A DNA stretch of 64,000 nucleotides from an uncultured Lachnospiraceae bacterium (GTDB lineage: Bacteria > Bacillota > Clostridia > Lachnospirales > Lachnospiraceae): contig UQWA01000002.1 in assembly GCA_900544685.1 (NCBI GenBank), forward strand, positions 1 through 64,000. The letters run 5' to 3'. Numbering within the stretch: position 1 is the stretch's first letter; each line of letters begins with the position of its first letter. Below, piece after piece: positions 1 to 9,071 of this stretch. The notes under the pieces are model-generated. The model made no database searches and had not been told where the DNA came from. It saw only the letters and a list, made by a program, of their open reading frames with translations. The position numbers were made by a program, and so were the translations under genes.

Positions 1-85
1 TCCTAAGTGACAAGTTTTTATTATTTCACTTGTCTACCTAGAAGGGAGCATATCAATTCTCAGACAGCCCATTTCTTTCCTGTTT

Positions 86-900
86 TTATTTTCCAAAATA
101 ATTCTGAATCTCTTCCATACGCTCCATCTGACAGACCTTAAATGGACAGCGCTTGTTACAGTGACCACACTGGATACAGTCGGATGCATGTTTTTCCAGC
201 GTCAGATATTGATCTTTTGCAAGGATGTCCCCCTGCTTTGCCAGATCATAGTACTTGTTGATCAGGCTGATATTCAGGCCCGCCGGACATGGATGACAAT
301 GGCGGCAATATACACATTTGCCTACAGAATCATCTGGCGTAAAAGATCCTATGATGGAGTAATCCCGGTTTATCCAGTGCATACTGCAGACACTGTGCTG
401 TGGTAAGTGCCTGATGGAAAGGTGACTTTTTCGCATCCAAAAGCTGTCTTGCATTAAACGGCTTCATGACAGAGATTCCCACTCCTTCTTTTTCACAGCG
501 GCGATACAGATTCTGCCGTTCCTGACTGCTTCCGATCGCATAATCTCCCTGTCCAAAATCATACATTGGATTAATGGAGAACATCATCATATCCAGGATC
601 TGCATGTCCAGTACTTTATTTGCAAGTTCCGGCGCATGAGTGGATAAACCAATGTATTTCACCACTCCCTGGCTCTTCAGATCCAGGATGTACTGCAACG
701 CTCCATGCTTCTCGTAGGCAGACAGATCCCCTTCCTCATCCAGGCAGTGGATAAAGCCCACGTCGATGTAATCGGTTTTCAAATGCTGCAGCTGCCAGTC
801 AATGGAACATGTCTGCGTCCTTCTGTTCTCCTACCACAGAAGATCCCATACCGATCACACTAATCTGTTCCTCTCCATGAGGTAATTTACGATATTCCAT
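86..900 (-). pseudogene. Aldo/keto reductase with C-terminal 4Fe-4S domain, decayed by two internal deletions
   Basis: The start at 900 opens with MEYRKLPHGEEQISVIGMGS, the usual N-terminus of the ferredoxin-containing aldo/keto reductases. About 35 codons later the frame stops (near 800). The sequence resumes in another frame at WQLQHLKTDYIDVGFIHCLD, so most of the first third of the barrel is missing. A second break near 361-370 joins QYALDKPG directly to DYSIIGSFTP in another frame, removing the end of the barrel. The C-terminus keeps CVYCRHCHPCP and CIQCGHCNKRCP, the cysteines of two 4Fe-4S clusters. Start, end and ribosome-facing context survive but no full-length product is possible. 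Family identity is confident; sequencing error is unlikely because whole segments are absent, not single bases. Confidence 0.85.
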
Positions 901-960
901 AAAAAACTCCTGACTTTAAATTGTATTTTCTTTATCATACAACTTAAAGTCAGGTTCAGG

Positions 961-2520
961 TCAAGATATTTTTACAAATACAGCACTTTGTCCATGTATG
1001 GTGATCTTGCTGCCATCACTGGATAAGCCTTTTCCAAACTGGTAGAGCACTTCACCAGTCTGTCCATCATACGGGAATTCTACCGTTCTGGCTGCCGGAT
1101 TGATGACCACCAGAATCTTCTCTTCTTCGCTGCTTCTTACATAAGCCAGCGGATAGGCGTTTTCTTCTGCATAGACATAAGCGATGTCTCCCTTGCTCTG
1201 CAGTGCCGGATGTGCCATACGAATCTGAATCAGCTTCTGGATTTCATGATACAGAGAGTCTGGATCCTGTTTCTGTGCTTTTAAAGTCGGACGATCTGCT
1301 GCCGGATCCTGCTGAATGTAGAGGCATTCCTTCGGTGCATGGCTGAAGCCTGCATTCACGCTGTCATCCCACTGCATCGGAGAACGGGAGCCGGTACGTT
1401 CATAGCCGCCTTCTACCGAGGTCAGCCCTTCCACATAACGCATGCCAATCTCATCCCCATAATAGATAAACGGTGCTCCAGGCATAGATAGCAGGAATGC
1501 AAAAGCAATTTTCAGTTCATCTCCCTGCAATTTACGCGCCAGGCGAGCCATATCATGGTTACCTGACGGAATACAGATCAGGCCTTTGCGCTCTGATTTT
1601 TCATAATTTTTCTGATAGGTATGTACAAATTCTGCAATATTTCCTTTTCCTCTGGAAGAAAAGAATGGCTCTTCACAGCGGAACAGGTCCATATAGTGAG
1701 ATGGACCAAACTGGAGTAAAAAGTCCATATGGAAACCACCCTGCAGGGATTTATCCGGCTCGCCCCATTCCGATACCATTGCCGCATCCGGGAATTCTTC
1801 ATCCAGGAATGCACGTACATTCTGCCAGAGACGAATGGTACCTTTTCCTTTTTCATCATTCTTTACCAGGGAACCTGCCATGTCTACACGGAAACCGTCA
1901 CATCCCATCTTCAGCCAGAAACGCATCACGTCTTTCATGGCTTCCAGTGTCGCCTGTGGTCCCGGATCATCAAAGGACTGCTGCCATGGCTTATCCGGCT
2001 TGTAGAAACCGTAGTTTAACGCTGGCTGATGGGAAAAGAAATTCACTGCACAGGAGCCGTCACGGTCCGAAATACCGCGGATACAGCCCATGCCATCCGG
2101 TGATTCCCACACACAGTCCGTCCATACATACCGATCGGTATACTCATTTTTCTCTGCTTTCATAGACTCCCGAAACCATCTGTGCGTCACTGCAGTATGT
2201 CCCGGAACCAGATCCAGGATCACATGCATATTCCGTCTGTGGGATTCTTCAAAAAGCCGTGCCATATCTTCGTTGGTTCCGTATCTTGGTGCTACCCGGC
2301 AGTAATCTTCCACATCATATCCGGCATCTCCGAATGGTGACTGAAAACATGGATTCAGCCAGATAGCTGTACATCCAAGTTCCTGAATATCATCCAGATG
2401 ACGAATGATACCTTCGAGATCGCCAATACCGTCTGCATTGGTATCCTGAAAAGACTGCGGGTAAATCTCATAAAATACTGCATTGTCCAGCCACTTTGGC
2501 TGTCTTGTCCGTTCACTCAT
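961..2520 (-). CDS. GH13 alpha-glucosidase / oligo-1,6-glucosidase-like amylase
   Basis: Cytoplasmic alpha-glucan or oligosaccharide hydrolase of 519 residues with no signal peptide. All GH13 signatures are visible: a DTNADGIGDL calcium-type loop at 26-35, DLVPGHT at 103-109, GFRVDMAG with nucleophile Asp213, SEWGE with acid/base Glu251, and NHDMAR with Asp323 as transition-state stabiliser. The C-terminal 90 residues form the usual beta domain ending in a VFVKIS strand. The ATG at 2520 has a strong G-rich ribosome binding site 9-10 nt upstream. Length and the calcium-type loop favour an exo-acting alpha-glucosidase (family GH13_31-like) over a secreted amylase. Exact substrate cannot be read from sequence. 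Confidence 0.9.
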   Translation of the reverse strand: MSERTRQPKWLDNAVFYEIYPQSFQDTNADGIGDLEGIIRHLDDIQELGCTAIWLNPCFQSPFGDAGYDVEDYCRVAPRYGTNEDMARLFEESHRRNMHVILDLVPGHTAVTHRWFRESMKAEKNEYTDRYVWTDCVWESPDGMGCIRGISDRDGSCAVNFFSHQPALNYGFYKPDKPWQQSFDDPGPQATLEAMKDVMRFWLKMGCDGFRVDMAGSLVKNDEKGKGTIRLWQNVRAFLDEEFPDAAMVSEWGEPDKSLQGGFHMDFLLQFGPSHYMDLFRCEEPFFSSRGKGNIAEFVHTYQKNYEKSERKGLICIPSGNHDMARLARKLQGDELKIAFAFLLSMPGAPFIYYGDEIGMRYVEGLTSVEGGYERTGSRSPMQWDDSVNAGFSHAPKECLYIQQDPAADRPTLKAQKQDPDSLYHEIQKLIQIRMAHPALQSKGDIAYVYAEENAYPLAYVRSSEEEKILVVINPAARTVEFPYDGQTGEVLYQFGKGLSSDGSKITIHGQSAVFVKIS

Positions 2521-2600
2521 GTGTGGTTGTTCCCCCCATTTTTCGAATTTTCCCTGCTAAAACCTTCATGCAGCACCTGTACCTTCCTGTCGGCAACTAT

Positions 2601-3032
2601 TCAGGCTACCGAAATTCGGATCTCTGTGACAAACTTTTCCGGATCACTGGTCATACCATAATCAATCAGCGTGATCTCTCTGGAAAATCCGGTAATCTGC
2701 AGTCTGTGTGCATCAATATAATCCAGCAGTTTCTTATAGTATACACCAGCTTCCCTGTGACTTCCACAAAAACGTATGGTAACACATCTGGTTTCCGGTA
2801 ATTCTTCTGTCTGACCCTCGTAGCAGTCTTCCTCATCCAGCACCAGAAATGTGAGCTAGTAATTCCCCACATCCCGTTTTTCCAGTTTCTCCTTTGGAAT
2901 TCCCACACCGACTTTGCCAAGAAATACCATAGATTCCTTCTGATTCTCTTCCAGCTTACGGATAGCATACTCCAGATCCAGATAGGTATGCGGTGTCACC
3001 TCACCGATGCGAAATAACTTTTTTTCGTTCAT
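2601..3032 (-). pseudogene. MerR-family regulator remnant with GyrI-like effector domain
   Basis: An open frame from ATG at 3032 reads MNEKKLFRIGEV, the first residues of a MerR helix-turn-helix, and then passes straight into TPHTYLDLEYAIRKLEEN. That is the start of a GyrI-like drug-sensing domain, so most of the DNA-binding region is missing. A TAG stop interrupts the frame at the motif RDVGNY before LTFLVLDEEDCYEG. The remaining part, with CVTIRFCGSHREAGVYYKKLL and TSDPEKFVTEIRI, is typical of the C-terminal effector domain of Lachnospiraceae MerR proteins. Its start codon overlaps the stop of the preceding cupin gene (TAATG), suggesting the two were once co-translated. A functional product is not expected. 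Confidence 0.75.
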
Positions 3033-3361
3033 TAGAAAATTACTACCAGCAGCATCTTGAATTTTTCCTGTCCGAATACTGCATGTGGGTGTTTTGCAGG
3101 CATAACGATGGATTCGCCTTCATTAAGAATGTATTCCACACCGTCAATGGTAACCTTTCCAACGCCGTCCAGACAGGTTACAAATGCATCTCCGCCGGAC
3201 TCATGGGTGCTGATCTCTTCTCCTTTGTCAAAGGAAAACAATGTCACACTTACGTGCTCGTTCTGCGCCAGTGTCTTGCTGACTACCTGTCCATCCTGGT
3301 ATGCTACCTGTTCTTTTAATACCATTACTTCTGCTTTGTTGATGTTTTTCATTCCTGTCAT
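3032..3361 (-). CDS. Small cupin-domain protein
   Basis: A single cupin barrel of 109 residues. Visible elements are the STHESGGDAF segment with GEESTH-like metal-ligand histidine, a central KVTIDGVEYILNEGESIVMPAKHPHAV strand-turn region and a final beta strand at KMLLVVIF. Such stand-alone cupins are common next to MerR or AraC regulators; no reaction can be assigned. The ATG at 3361 has AAGGA 7 nt upstream, so it is preferred over the second Met at residue 4. Its stop overlaps the start of the decayed MerR-type gene, so it may be the survivor of a small regulated pair. Confidence 0.75.
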   Translation of the reverse strand: MTGMKNINKAEVMVLKEQVAYQDGQVVSKTLAQNEHVSVTLFSFDKGEEISTHESGGDAFVTCLDGVGKVTIDGVEYILNEGESIVMPAKHPHAVFGQEKFKMLLVVIF

Positions 3362-3450
3362 GATTGTATCCTTCTTTCTGAGAATAGTTTCTCCATAATA
3401 ATTCTATTTATAACTATTCACCGCAAAAATGAGAAACAGTTACGTTCGTC

Positions 3451-4134
3451 TTACCTTACTTCTTTTATTTTACCATCTATGGTAATCACTGTCACCTGCA
3501 TCTGGATATTTTTTTCACTGTTTTTTAATGCTGTAGCTGCTGCATATTCTAATCCGCCGCAGCAAGGCACTTCCATACGAAGCAAAGCTATTTCTCTGAT
3601 CTCATTCTGTCTCAGTATCTGAGTCAGTTTTTCGCTGTAATCTACGCCGTCCAGCTTCGGGCAGCCAATAATCGTCACATGATCTTTCATAAATTCCTGG
3701 TGCATGCGGGCGTAGGCATAAGCTGTACAGTCAGCAGCAATCAGTAATTTTGCGCCGTGAAAATATGGTGCCTGTACCGGAACCAGTTTTATCTGACAAG
3801 GCCACTGGACAAGCTGAGATTCTGCACCATTTTCCGCTCCATTCCCGTTGCTGGCACTGACATATTCCGGCGCAGCATTCTGTTTTCCTGCTTCCCGCTT
3901 TTTCTTTGCTGCCAGCACAGCGGCTTCATCATAAGCTGCTGCCTCTCGCTCCACAAAAGTAATGGCTCCTGTCGGGCAGTTTGGCAGACAGTCTCCCAGT
4001 CCATCGCAGTAATCATCCCTCATCAGTTTTGCTTTCCCGTTCACCATAGCAATGGCTCCTTCGTGACAGGCTACTGCACAGGCTCCACATCCGTTGCAAC
4101 GTGTTTCATCTATCTGAATAATTTTTCTGATCAT
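3451..4134 (-). CDS. 4Fe-4S dicluster ferredoxin-like protein
   Basis: 227 residues. The N-terminal 65 residues hold a dicluster ferredoxin: CNGCGACAVACHEGAI and CDGLGDCLPNCPTGAI provide the cysteines for two 4Fe-4S clusters. An Ala/Lys-rich linker follows. A second domain of about 120 residues contains LVQWPCQIKLVPVQAPYF, IAADCTAYAY, GCPKLDG and a CCGG motif (VPCCGGLEY), extra cysteines that could bind another metal centre. Proteins of this build usually sit beside Crp/Fnr-type regulators and hydroxylamine reductase in anaerobes; the regulator is here (divergent, 4222) but no hcp is present. Role is likely redox or nitrosative-stress electron transfer, by inference. Good ribosome binding site upstream of the ATG. 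Confidence 0.8.
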   Translation of the reverse strand: MIRKIIQIDETRCNGCGACAVACHEGAIAMVNGKAKLMRDDYCDGLGDCLPNCPTGAITFVEREAAAYDEAAVLAAKKKREAGKQNAAPEYVSASNGNGAENGAESQLVQWPCQIKLVPVQAPYFHGAKLLIAADCTAYAYARMHQEFMKDHVTIIGCPKLDGVDYSEKLTQILRQNEIREIALLRMEVPCCGGLEYAAATALKNSEKNIQMQVTVITIDGKIKEVR

Positions 4135-4191
4135 TTTCAGGTTCCCCCTTTCTTTTCTGATGCAATCATACTATAATAAACCTATTCATTC

Positions 4192-4207
4192 TGTGGTTAT
4201 AACCACA
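4192..4207. promoter_or_regulatory. Perfect 16-bp palindrome, probable Crp/Fnr-family operator
   Basis: The sequence TGTGGTTATAACCACA is an exact palindrome located between the divergent ferredoxin-like and Crp/Fnr genes. It lies 15 bp before the regulator start. A TATAAT box for the regulator is at 4172-4177. On the opposite strand the palindrome centre is about 41 bp upstream of the start expected from a TATGAT box at 4165-4170, the spacing of a class II activator site for the ferredoxin gene. This is consistent with autoregulation plus activation, but is inferred from position only. Confidence 0.6.
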
Positions 4208-4221
4208 AAAAAGAGGTTTTT

Positions 4222-4875
4222 ATGAGAAAAATTCAATCCATACTTTTTCAGGGGTTTACCGATGAAGATTGGGATCAGCTGTCAGAGCTGTCCGGCATTC
4301 GCATCACTTCTTATGAAAAAAATGAACGGATTTTCCATATGGGTGACCAGATCCGTGAGCTCGGTGTACTGCTCTCCGGCTGCATTCATATTGAAAATCA
4401 TGATCTGTGGGGCAATAAAAGTATATTAAGCCAGATTGATCCGGGAGAGATCTTTGCAGAAACCTATGCGCTCTGCCAGGAACCAATGATGGTAGATGTG
4501 ACCGCTGTAGAAAATTGTCAGGTTCTTTTTCTAAACGTACAGTTACTGCGGAATCCATCTTATCAAAGCGCTTCCTGGCATGGCAGACTATTGTCGAATT
4601 TACTTCAGGTATCCATGCAGAAGAATCTCCTTCTTTCCAACCGGATCTTCTGTACCTCACCAAAGACGATCCGCAGCCGTCTGCTGACCTACTTTTCCAG
4701 ACTGTCTGTAAAGTGTTGCAGTTCCATAATCCAGATTCCATTTAACCGTCAGCAATTTGCAGATTATCTGAATCTTGACCGCAGTGCCCTCTCTAAGGAA
4801 CTGGGGAAAATGCAGCAGGATGGGTTAATCGAGTACCATAAGAATACCGTCATACTGAAGCACGATGAATTCTGA
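4222..4875 (+). CDS. Crp/Fnr-family transcriptional regulator
   Basis: 217 residues. An N-terminal cyclic-nucleotide-binding-like beta barrel (about residues 20-110; ERIFHMGDQIRELGVLLSGCIHI) is followed by a long dimer helix. The C-terminal winged helix-turn-helix is FNRQQFADYLNLDRSALSKELGKMQQDGLI. There is no N-terminal cysteine cluster like that of classical Fnr, so an Fe-S sensor is unlikely; the effector is unknown. It is divergent from the dicluster ferredoxin gene and shares with it the palindrome at 4192-4207. A MATE exporter follows 91 bp downstream and may be co-regulated. Confidence 0.85.
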   Translation: MRKIQSILFQGFTDEDWDQLSELSGIRITSYEKNERIFHMGDQIRELGVLLSGCIHIENHDLWGNKSILSQIDPGEIFAETYALCQEPMMVDVTAVENCQVLFLNVQLLRNPSYQSASWHGRLLSNLLQVSMQKNLLLSNRIFCTSPKTIRSRLLTYFSRLSVKCCSSIIQIPFNRQQFADYLNLDRSALSKELGKMQQDGLIEYHKNTVILKHDEF

Positions 4876-4966
4876 TTTCACTATTTCAGATTCAAGAATG
4901 CCTGACATTGGACTGTTCAAAACTATCCAACATAAAATCTGATATATCTTACAAAGGACTACATAC

Positions 4967-6352
4967 ATGAATAAAAAGACATCTTCTATCCGTCTGCCAT
5001 TTCAATTTGACCGCACCATGCTACCGGTGATTTTCTCTCTGGCCTGGCCGACTATGCTTGAACAGTTTATGCAGACGGCTGTTCAATATATCGATACTGC
5101 TATGGTTGGAACTCTTGGCACACAGGCTACGGCAGCAGTCGGTTCCACCGGTACCGTCAACTGGCTAATCGAAAGTACGATCTCTGCTATCGGGATCGGA
5201 TTCTTATATTATATTTCCCAGTCTATTGGTGCAGGGAAGATCCTGCAGGCAAAAAAAGCAGCCGGACAAGCTGTTTTTTCTACGATTCTGGTTGGTATTT
5301 TCTTTACACTGCTGACCTGCTCCTGTAGCCATCTGGTTCCGGTATGGATGCGGGTTGATCCTTCCATTCGGGATATGGCCGCACGGTATTTCCTGATATT
5401 ATATTCTCCAATGCTGTTCCGTACCATGAATATCATTCTGGGGACAGTACTGCGCTCCGCAGGAGATGCCAAATCTCCTATGATTGCCGGCATCACCATG
5501 AATGTGATCAATATTGTGCTGAATTTCTTCCTGATCTATAACACCCGTGCTGTACATCTAGGCAGCTGGATTCTCACGGTTCCGGGTGCCGGCTGGGGTA
5601 TTGAAGGTGCAGCCATAGCCAGCGCGATTGCATACACTTGTGGTGGCATCCTGATTGCGTGGAAACTATGGCATCACGATGTGGTCTCGCCAAAAGGACA
5701 GTCCCTCCGACCGGATCCTCAGGTGTTAAAACCTTGCCTGCGTGTGGCATTTCCAAATATGCTGCAGCGCTTTGCCACTTCCCTTGGATACGTAGCTTTT
5801 GCTTCCATGATCAATTCACTGGGAGAACTGTCTACCGCAGCACATACCATCGCCAATACCGTAGAATCTGCTTTTTACATTCCTGGCTGGGGTATGCAGA
5901 CAGCAGCCGCTACCCTCTCCGGCAATGCCAGAGGTGCTCAGGACGATGAACGTCTCCATCGGCTGTCCAGCACCATTATTCCGATGGAAATCAGCCTGAT
6001 GCTGGTATCTGGAGGTATGCTTTTTGTGTTTGCACCTGTCCTGATGGGAATCTTCACACAAGATCCTCAGGTACTTTCTCTGGGAACTACTGTGCTTCGT
6101 ATGGTTGCCGTGTCAGAACCATTTTACGGCGTACCAATCGTTCTTGAGGGTATGATGCAGGGACTTGGAAAGACCATGATTCCATTTGTCTTCAATATCA
6201 TCGGTATGTGGGGTGTGCGCATCGTTGGCACTTTCATCTGCACTCAGCTTCTTGGTCTGGGACTGATTGCTGCCTGGGGATGCATGATTGCACATAATCT
6301 GCTGCTGTTTGTACTGTATATTACTTTATTCTCCTCTGGAAAATGGAAATAA
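4967..6352 (+). CDS. MATE-family multidrug/sodium antiporter
   Basis: 461 residues with about 12 hydrophobic segments arranged as two homologous bundles. The first opens with FSLAWPTMLEQFMQTAVQYIDTAMVG, the typical MATE TM1 pattern with the conserved Pro. FRTMNIILGTVLRSAGDAKSPM is the conserved loop of the N-terminal half, and AFPNMLQRFATSLGYVAFASMI opens the second half. Predicted inner-membrane exporter of cationic drugs or metabolites using a Na+ or H+ gradient; substrate is unknown. It follows the Crp/Fnr gene on the same strand and ends in a strong bidirectional terminator. Confidence 0.88.
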   Translation: MNKKTSSIRLPFQFDRTMLPVIFSLAWPTMLEQFMQTAVQYIDTAMVGTLGTQATAAVGSTGTVNWLIESTISAIGIGFLYYISQSIGAGKILQAKKAAGQAVFSTILVGIFFTLLTCSCSHLVPVWMRVDPSIRDMAARYFLILYSPMLFRTMNIILGTVLRSAGDAKSPMIAGITMNVINIVLNFFLIYNTRAVHLGSWILTVPGAGWGIEGAAIASAIAYTCGGILIAWKLWHHDVVSPKGQSLRPDPQVLKPCLRVAFPNMLQRFATSLGYVAFASMINSLGELSTAAHTIANTVESAFYIPGWGMQTAAATLSGNARGAQDDERLHRLSSTIIPMEISLMLVSGGMLFVFAPVLMGIFTQDPQVLSLGTTVLRMVAVSEPFYGVPIVLEGMMQGLGKTMIPFVFNIIGMWGVRIVGTFICTQLLGLGLIAAWGCMIAHNLLLFVLYITLFSSGKWK

Positions 6353-6372
6353 TGAATTATTTGTCTAATCTG

Positions 6373-6413
6373 AAAAAGGGCATCCGGTTCATCCCGGATG
6401 CCCTCATTTTTCT
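6373..6413. terminator. Bidirectional intrinsic terminator between MATE gene and pnp
   Basis: A perfect 10-bp stem GGGCATCCGG/CCGGATGCCC is flanked by A-rich sequence on the left and T-rich sequence on the right. It can therefore end the MATE transcript (plus) and the rpsO-pnp transcript (minus). Confidence 0.9.
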
Positions 6414-6420
6414 TCTATTC

Positions 6421-8508
6421 TTACTGTTCAATATCTTTCATGCTGAAGCTGATTCTGCCCATCTTGTCTTTTCCAAGGCATACTACTTTCACTACATCAC
6501 CCAGTGAAAGTACATCTTCTACCTTATCGATTCTCTCTTTGGAGATCTTTGAAATGTGTACCATTCCTTCTTTTCCAGGAGCGAATTCCAGAAATGCACC
6601 GAATTCTTTGATGCTGATAACTTTTCCTGTAAATACCTGTCCTGCTTCGAAGTCTGTGGTGATGATACGGATCATATCCATAGCTTCTGCCATCTTTTCT
6701 TTATCTGTTCCACAGATGGATACTGCACCATCATCTGTGATATCAATCTTTACGCCTGTCTGTTCGATGATCGCATTGATCGTCTTTCCTCTCTGACCAA
6801 CAACATCACCGATCTTCTGTGGATCAATGTTGATCTGTAAGATCTTTGGAGCATACTCTCCTACGCTGCTTCTTGGTTCTGCAATGGCTTTTGCCATAAC
6901 TTCATCCAGAATGTAGGTTCTAGCAATCTTTGTCTTGGCAATGGCTTCTTCAATGATCGGACGGGTCAAACCGTGGATCTTGATATCCATCTGGATAGCG
7001 GTGATACCCTTATGAGTACCAGCTACTTTAAAGTCCATATCGCCAAAGAAGTCTTCCAGTCCCTGGATATCGGTCAGTACAATGTAATCATCGTCTGTAT
7101 CCCCTGTAACCAAACCACAGGAAATACCTGCTACGGCGCTCTTAATCGGTACGCCAGCTGCCATCAATGACATGGAAGATGCACAGATACTTGCCTGAGA
7201 AGTAGATCCGTTGGACTCGAAGGTCTCGGATACTGTTCTGATAGCATATGGGAATTCTGCTTCACTTGGAAGTACCGGTACCAGTGCACGTTCTGCCAGT
7301 GCTCCGTGACCAATCTCACGACGTCCCGGTCCTCTGGATGGCTTTGTCTCACCTACGGAGTAACTTGGGAAGTTGTAGTGATGCATGTAACGTTTGCTTG
7401 TCTCAGCCACATCCAGTCCATCGATCTTCTGTGCTTCTGACAGTGGAGCCAGTGTACAGATGTTGCAGATCTGTGTCTGTCCACGGGTAAACATAGCAGA
7501 GCCATGTACTCTAGGGATCAGATCTACTTCTGCTGCCAGCGGACGGATCTGGTCGATCTGACGTCCATCTGGACGCTTATGGTCTTTTAAGATCATCTTA
7601 CGAACGGTCTTCTTCTGATACTGGTAAACTGCTTCATCCAGTACAGCCAGCCATTCTTCATTGTCAGCAAATTCTTCAGTCAGTTTTTCCTTGATCTGAC
7701 GGATGTTCTCTTCTCTTTTCTGCTTTTCATCTGTGAAGACAGCAACTTCCATCTCTTCCGGAGTAACGATCTTCTTCATTGCTTCGAAAAGTTCTTCAGG
7801 AACTGCGCAGCTTGTATAGCTGTGTTTTGGTTTGCCACATTCCGCTACAATGGTATCGATAAATGCGATAACTTTCTGGTTTACTTCATGAGCTGCAAAG
7901 ATTGCTTCGATCATCTTATCTTCTGGTACTTCATTGGCACCTGCTTCGATCATAATGACTTTTTCTCTGGTAGATGCAACCGTCAGCTGCAGATCAGATA
8001 CTGCCTTCTGTGCTGCATTCGGGTTAAATACAAATTCTCCCTCAATCAGACCTACCTGTGTGGTAGCTGTCGGACCGTCAAATGGAATATCTGAAATTGC
8101 AGTTGCAATTGCAGAACCCAACATAGCAGTCAGCTCCGGTGCACAGTCCGGATCTACAGAAAGTACCAGGTTATTCAGGGTTACATCGTTTCTGTAATCC
8201 TTCGGGAACAGCGGTCTCATCGGTCTGTCAATAACACGGCTGGTCAGGATGGCATTCTCAGATGCCTTTCCCTCTCTCTTGTTAAATCCTCCCGGGATCT
8301 TTCCTACTGCGTACATCTTTTCTTCGTATTCTACGCTCAGTGGGAAGAAATCGATCCCTTCTCTTGGCTTCTCGGAAGCAGTTGCTGTAGAAAGAACAGT
8401 GGTATCACCATAGTGCATCAGTGCTGCACCGTTTGCCTGCTTTGCTACGCGATTTACATCGACTGTCAGTGTTCTGCCAGCCAGTTCCATGGAATAGCTC
8501 TTATACAT
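6421..8508 (-). CDS. pnp: Polyribonucleotide nucleotidyltransferase (PNPase)
   Basis: Phosphorolytic 3'-5' exoribonuclease of mRNA decay, 695 residues from the chosen start. Order of domains: first RNase PH core (MYKSYSMELAGRTLTVDV onward), an alpha-helical linker, second RNase PH core with the active-site region GDMDFKVAGTHKGITAIQMDIK, a KH domain (IGDVVGQRGKTINAIIEQTG) and a C-terminal S1 domain (FTGKVISIKEFGAFLEF). The ATG at 8508 is chosen over upstream in-frame starts because AAGGAG lies 7 nt before it and homologues begin MYKS. It lies downstream of rpsO, the order conserved in most bacteria, separated by a hairpin region. Confidence 0.97.
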   Translation of the reverse strand: MYKSYSMELAGRTLTVDVNRVAKQANGAALMHYGDTTVLSTATASEKPREGIDFFPLSVEYEEKMYAVGKIPGGFNKREGKASENAILTSRVIDRPMRPLFPKDYRNDVTLNNLVLSVDPDCAPELTAMLGSAIATAISDIPFDGPTATTQVGLIEGEFVFNPNAAQKAVSDLQLTVASTREKVIMIEAGANEVPEDKMIEAIFAAHEVNQKVIAFIDTIVAECGKPKHSYTSCAVPEELFEAMKKIVTPEEMEVAVFTDEKQKREENIRQIKEKLTEEFADNEEWLAVLDEAVYQYQKKTVRKMILKDHKRPDGRQIDQIRPLAAEVDLIPRVHGSAMFTRGQTQICNICTLAPLSEAQKIDGLDVAETSKRYMHHYNFPSYSVGETKPSRGPGRREIGHGALAERALVPVLPSEAEFPYAIRTVSETFESNGSTSQASICASSMSLMAAGVPIKSAVAGISCGLVTGDTDDDYIVLTDIQGLEDFFGDMDFKVAGTHKGITAIQMDIKIHGLTRPIIEEAIAKTKIARTYILDEVMAKAIAEPRSSVGEYAPKILQINIDPQKIGDVVGQRGKTINAIIEQTGVKIDITDDGAVSICGTDKEKMAEAMDMIRIITTDFEAGQVFTGKVISIKEFGAFLEFAPGKEGMVHISKISKERIDKVEDVLSLGDVVKVVCLGKDKMGRISFSMKDIEQ

Positions 8509-8650
8509 GGTCATTCTCCTTTTCTTTTTGTTGTTACAGCGGCATAAGTCTTCCGAAACGACTGAAAAAAACACTTATAAGAAATGCGCTTTTCAGTGGT
8601 CTCGGCTCTCTGCCATCTGTGTGAAACGTTGCCCGCAATAAATTTTGCGG

Positions 8651-8680
8651 AAAACAACGGGGACGGTTACCCGTCCCCAT
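8651..8680 (-). terminator. Intrinsic terminator between rpsO and pnp
   Basis: Just after the rpsO stop, the minus strand forms GGGGACGG/CCGTCCCC with a 4-nt loop followed by GTTGTTTT. It probably terminates part of the rpsO transcripts and lets some read through to pnp. A second short stem (CCGCAA/TTGCGG at about 8631-8650) follows in the pnp leader. Confidence 0.7.
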
Positions 8681-8685
8681 GTAAA

Positions 8686-8952
8686 TTATTTTCTGATTCC
8701 TAATTTTGCAATTAAAGCACGGTATCCTTCAATATCAGTTTTCTTTAAGTATGCCAGTAAACCACGTCTCTGACCTACCATTTTCAGAAGACCTCTTCTT
8801 GAATGATGATCCTTCGGATTACTCTGCAGATGCTCTGTCAGTTCCTGAATTCTTGCTGTTAATACTGCAATCTGTACTTCAGGTGATCCTGTATCTCCTT
8901 CTTTACGTCCGTACTCAGCGATAATTGCCTGTTTCTTTTCTTTTGAAATCAT
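8686..8952 (-). CDS. rpsO: 30S ribosomal protein S15
   Basis: 88 residues, the normal length of S15, which binds the 16S rRNA central domain early in 30S assembly. The diagnostic segments GDTGSPEVQIAVLTARI, HLQSNPKDHHSRRGLLKMVGQRRGLLAYL and YRALIAKLGIRK are all present. A GAAAGGAG ribosome binding site precedes the ATG. A strong promoter lies about 90 bp upstream and pnp follows downstream. Confidence 0.98.
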   Translation of the reverse strand: MISKEKKQAIIAEYGRKEGDTGSPEVQIAVLTARIQELTEHLQSNPKDHHSRRGLLKMVGQRRGLLAYLKKTDIEGYRALIAKLGIRK

Positions 8953-9042
8953 GTCTTATTCTCCTTTCAATTTTAAACGCCCTACACTAAGAAATGGTCG
9001 GAGTGTCCTATCTCTGAGTGTCGGCTCATTCCATACTTTCAA

Positions 9043-9071
9043 AGTATAACATGATCTTTCTGCTTCGTCAA
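9043..9071 (-). promoter_or_regulatory. SigA-type promoter of rpsO
   Basis: TTGACG (9066-9071) and TATACT (9043-9048) on the minus strand are separated by 17 bp. The -35 box overlaps the last codons of the DUF3592 gene. The roughly 80-nt leader that follows contains two copies of ACACTC and one AGTGT that can pair alternatively, as expected for an S15-responsive leader. Confidence 0.8.

Noticed and set aside
5..31. Small hairpin AAGTGA/TCACTT at the left edge
   Set aside because: Only 6-7 bp with a long loop and no clear U-tract; too weak to call a terminator for the decayed reductase gene.
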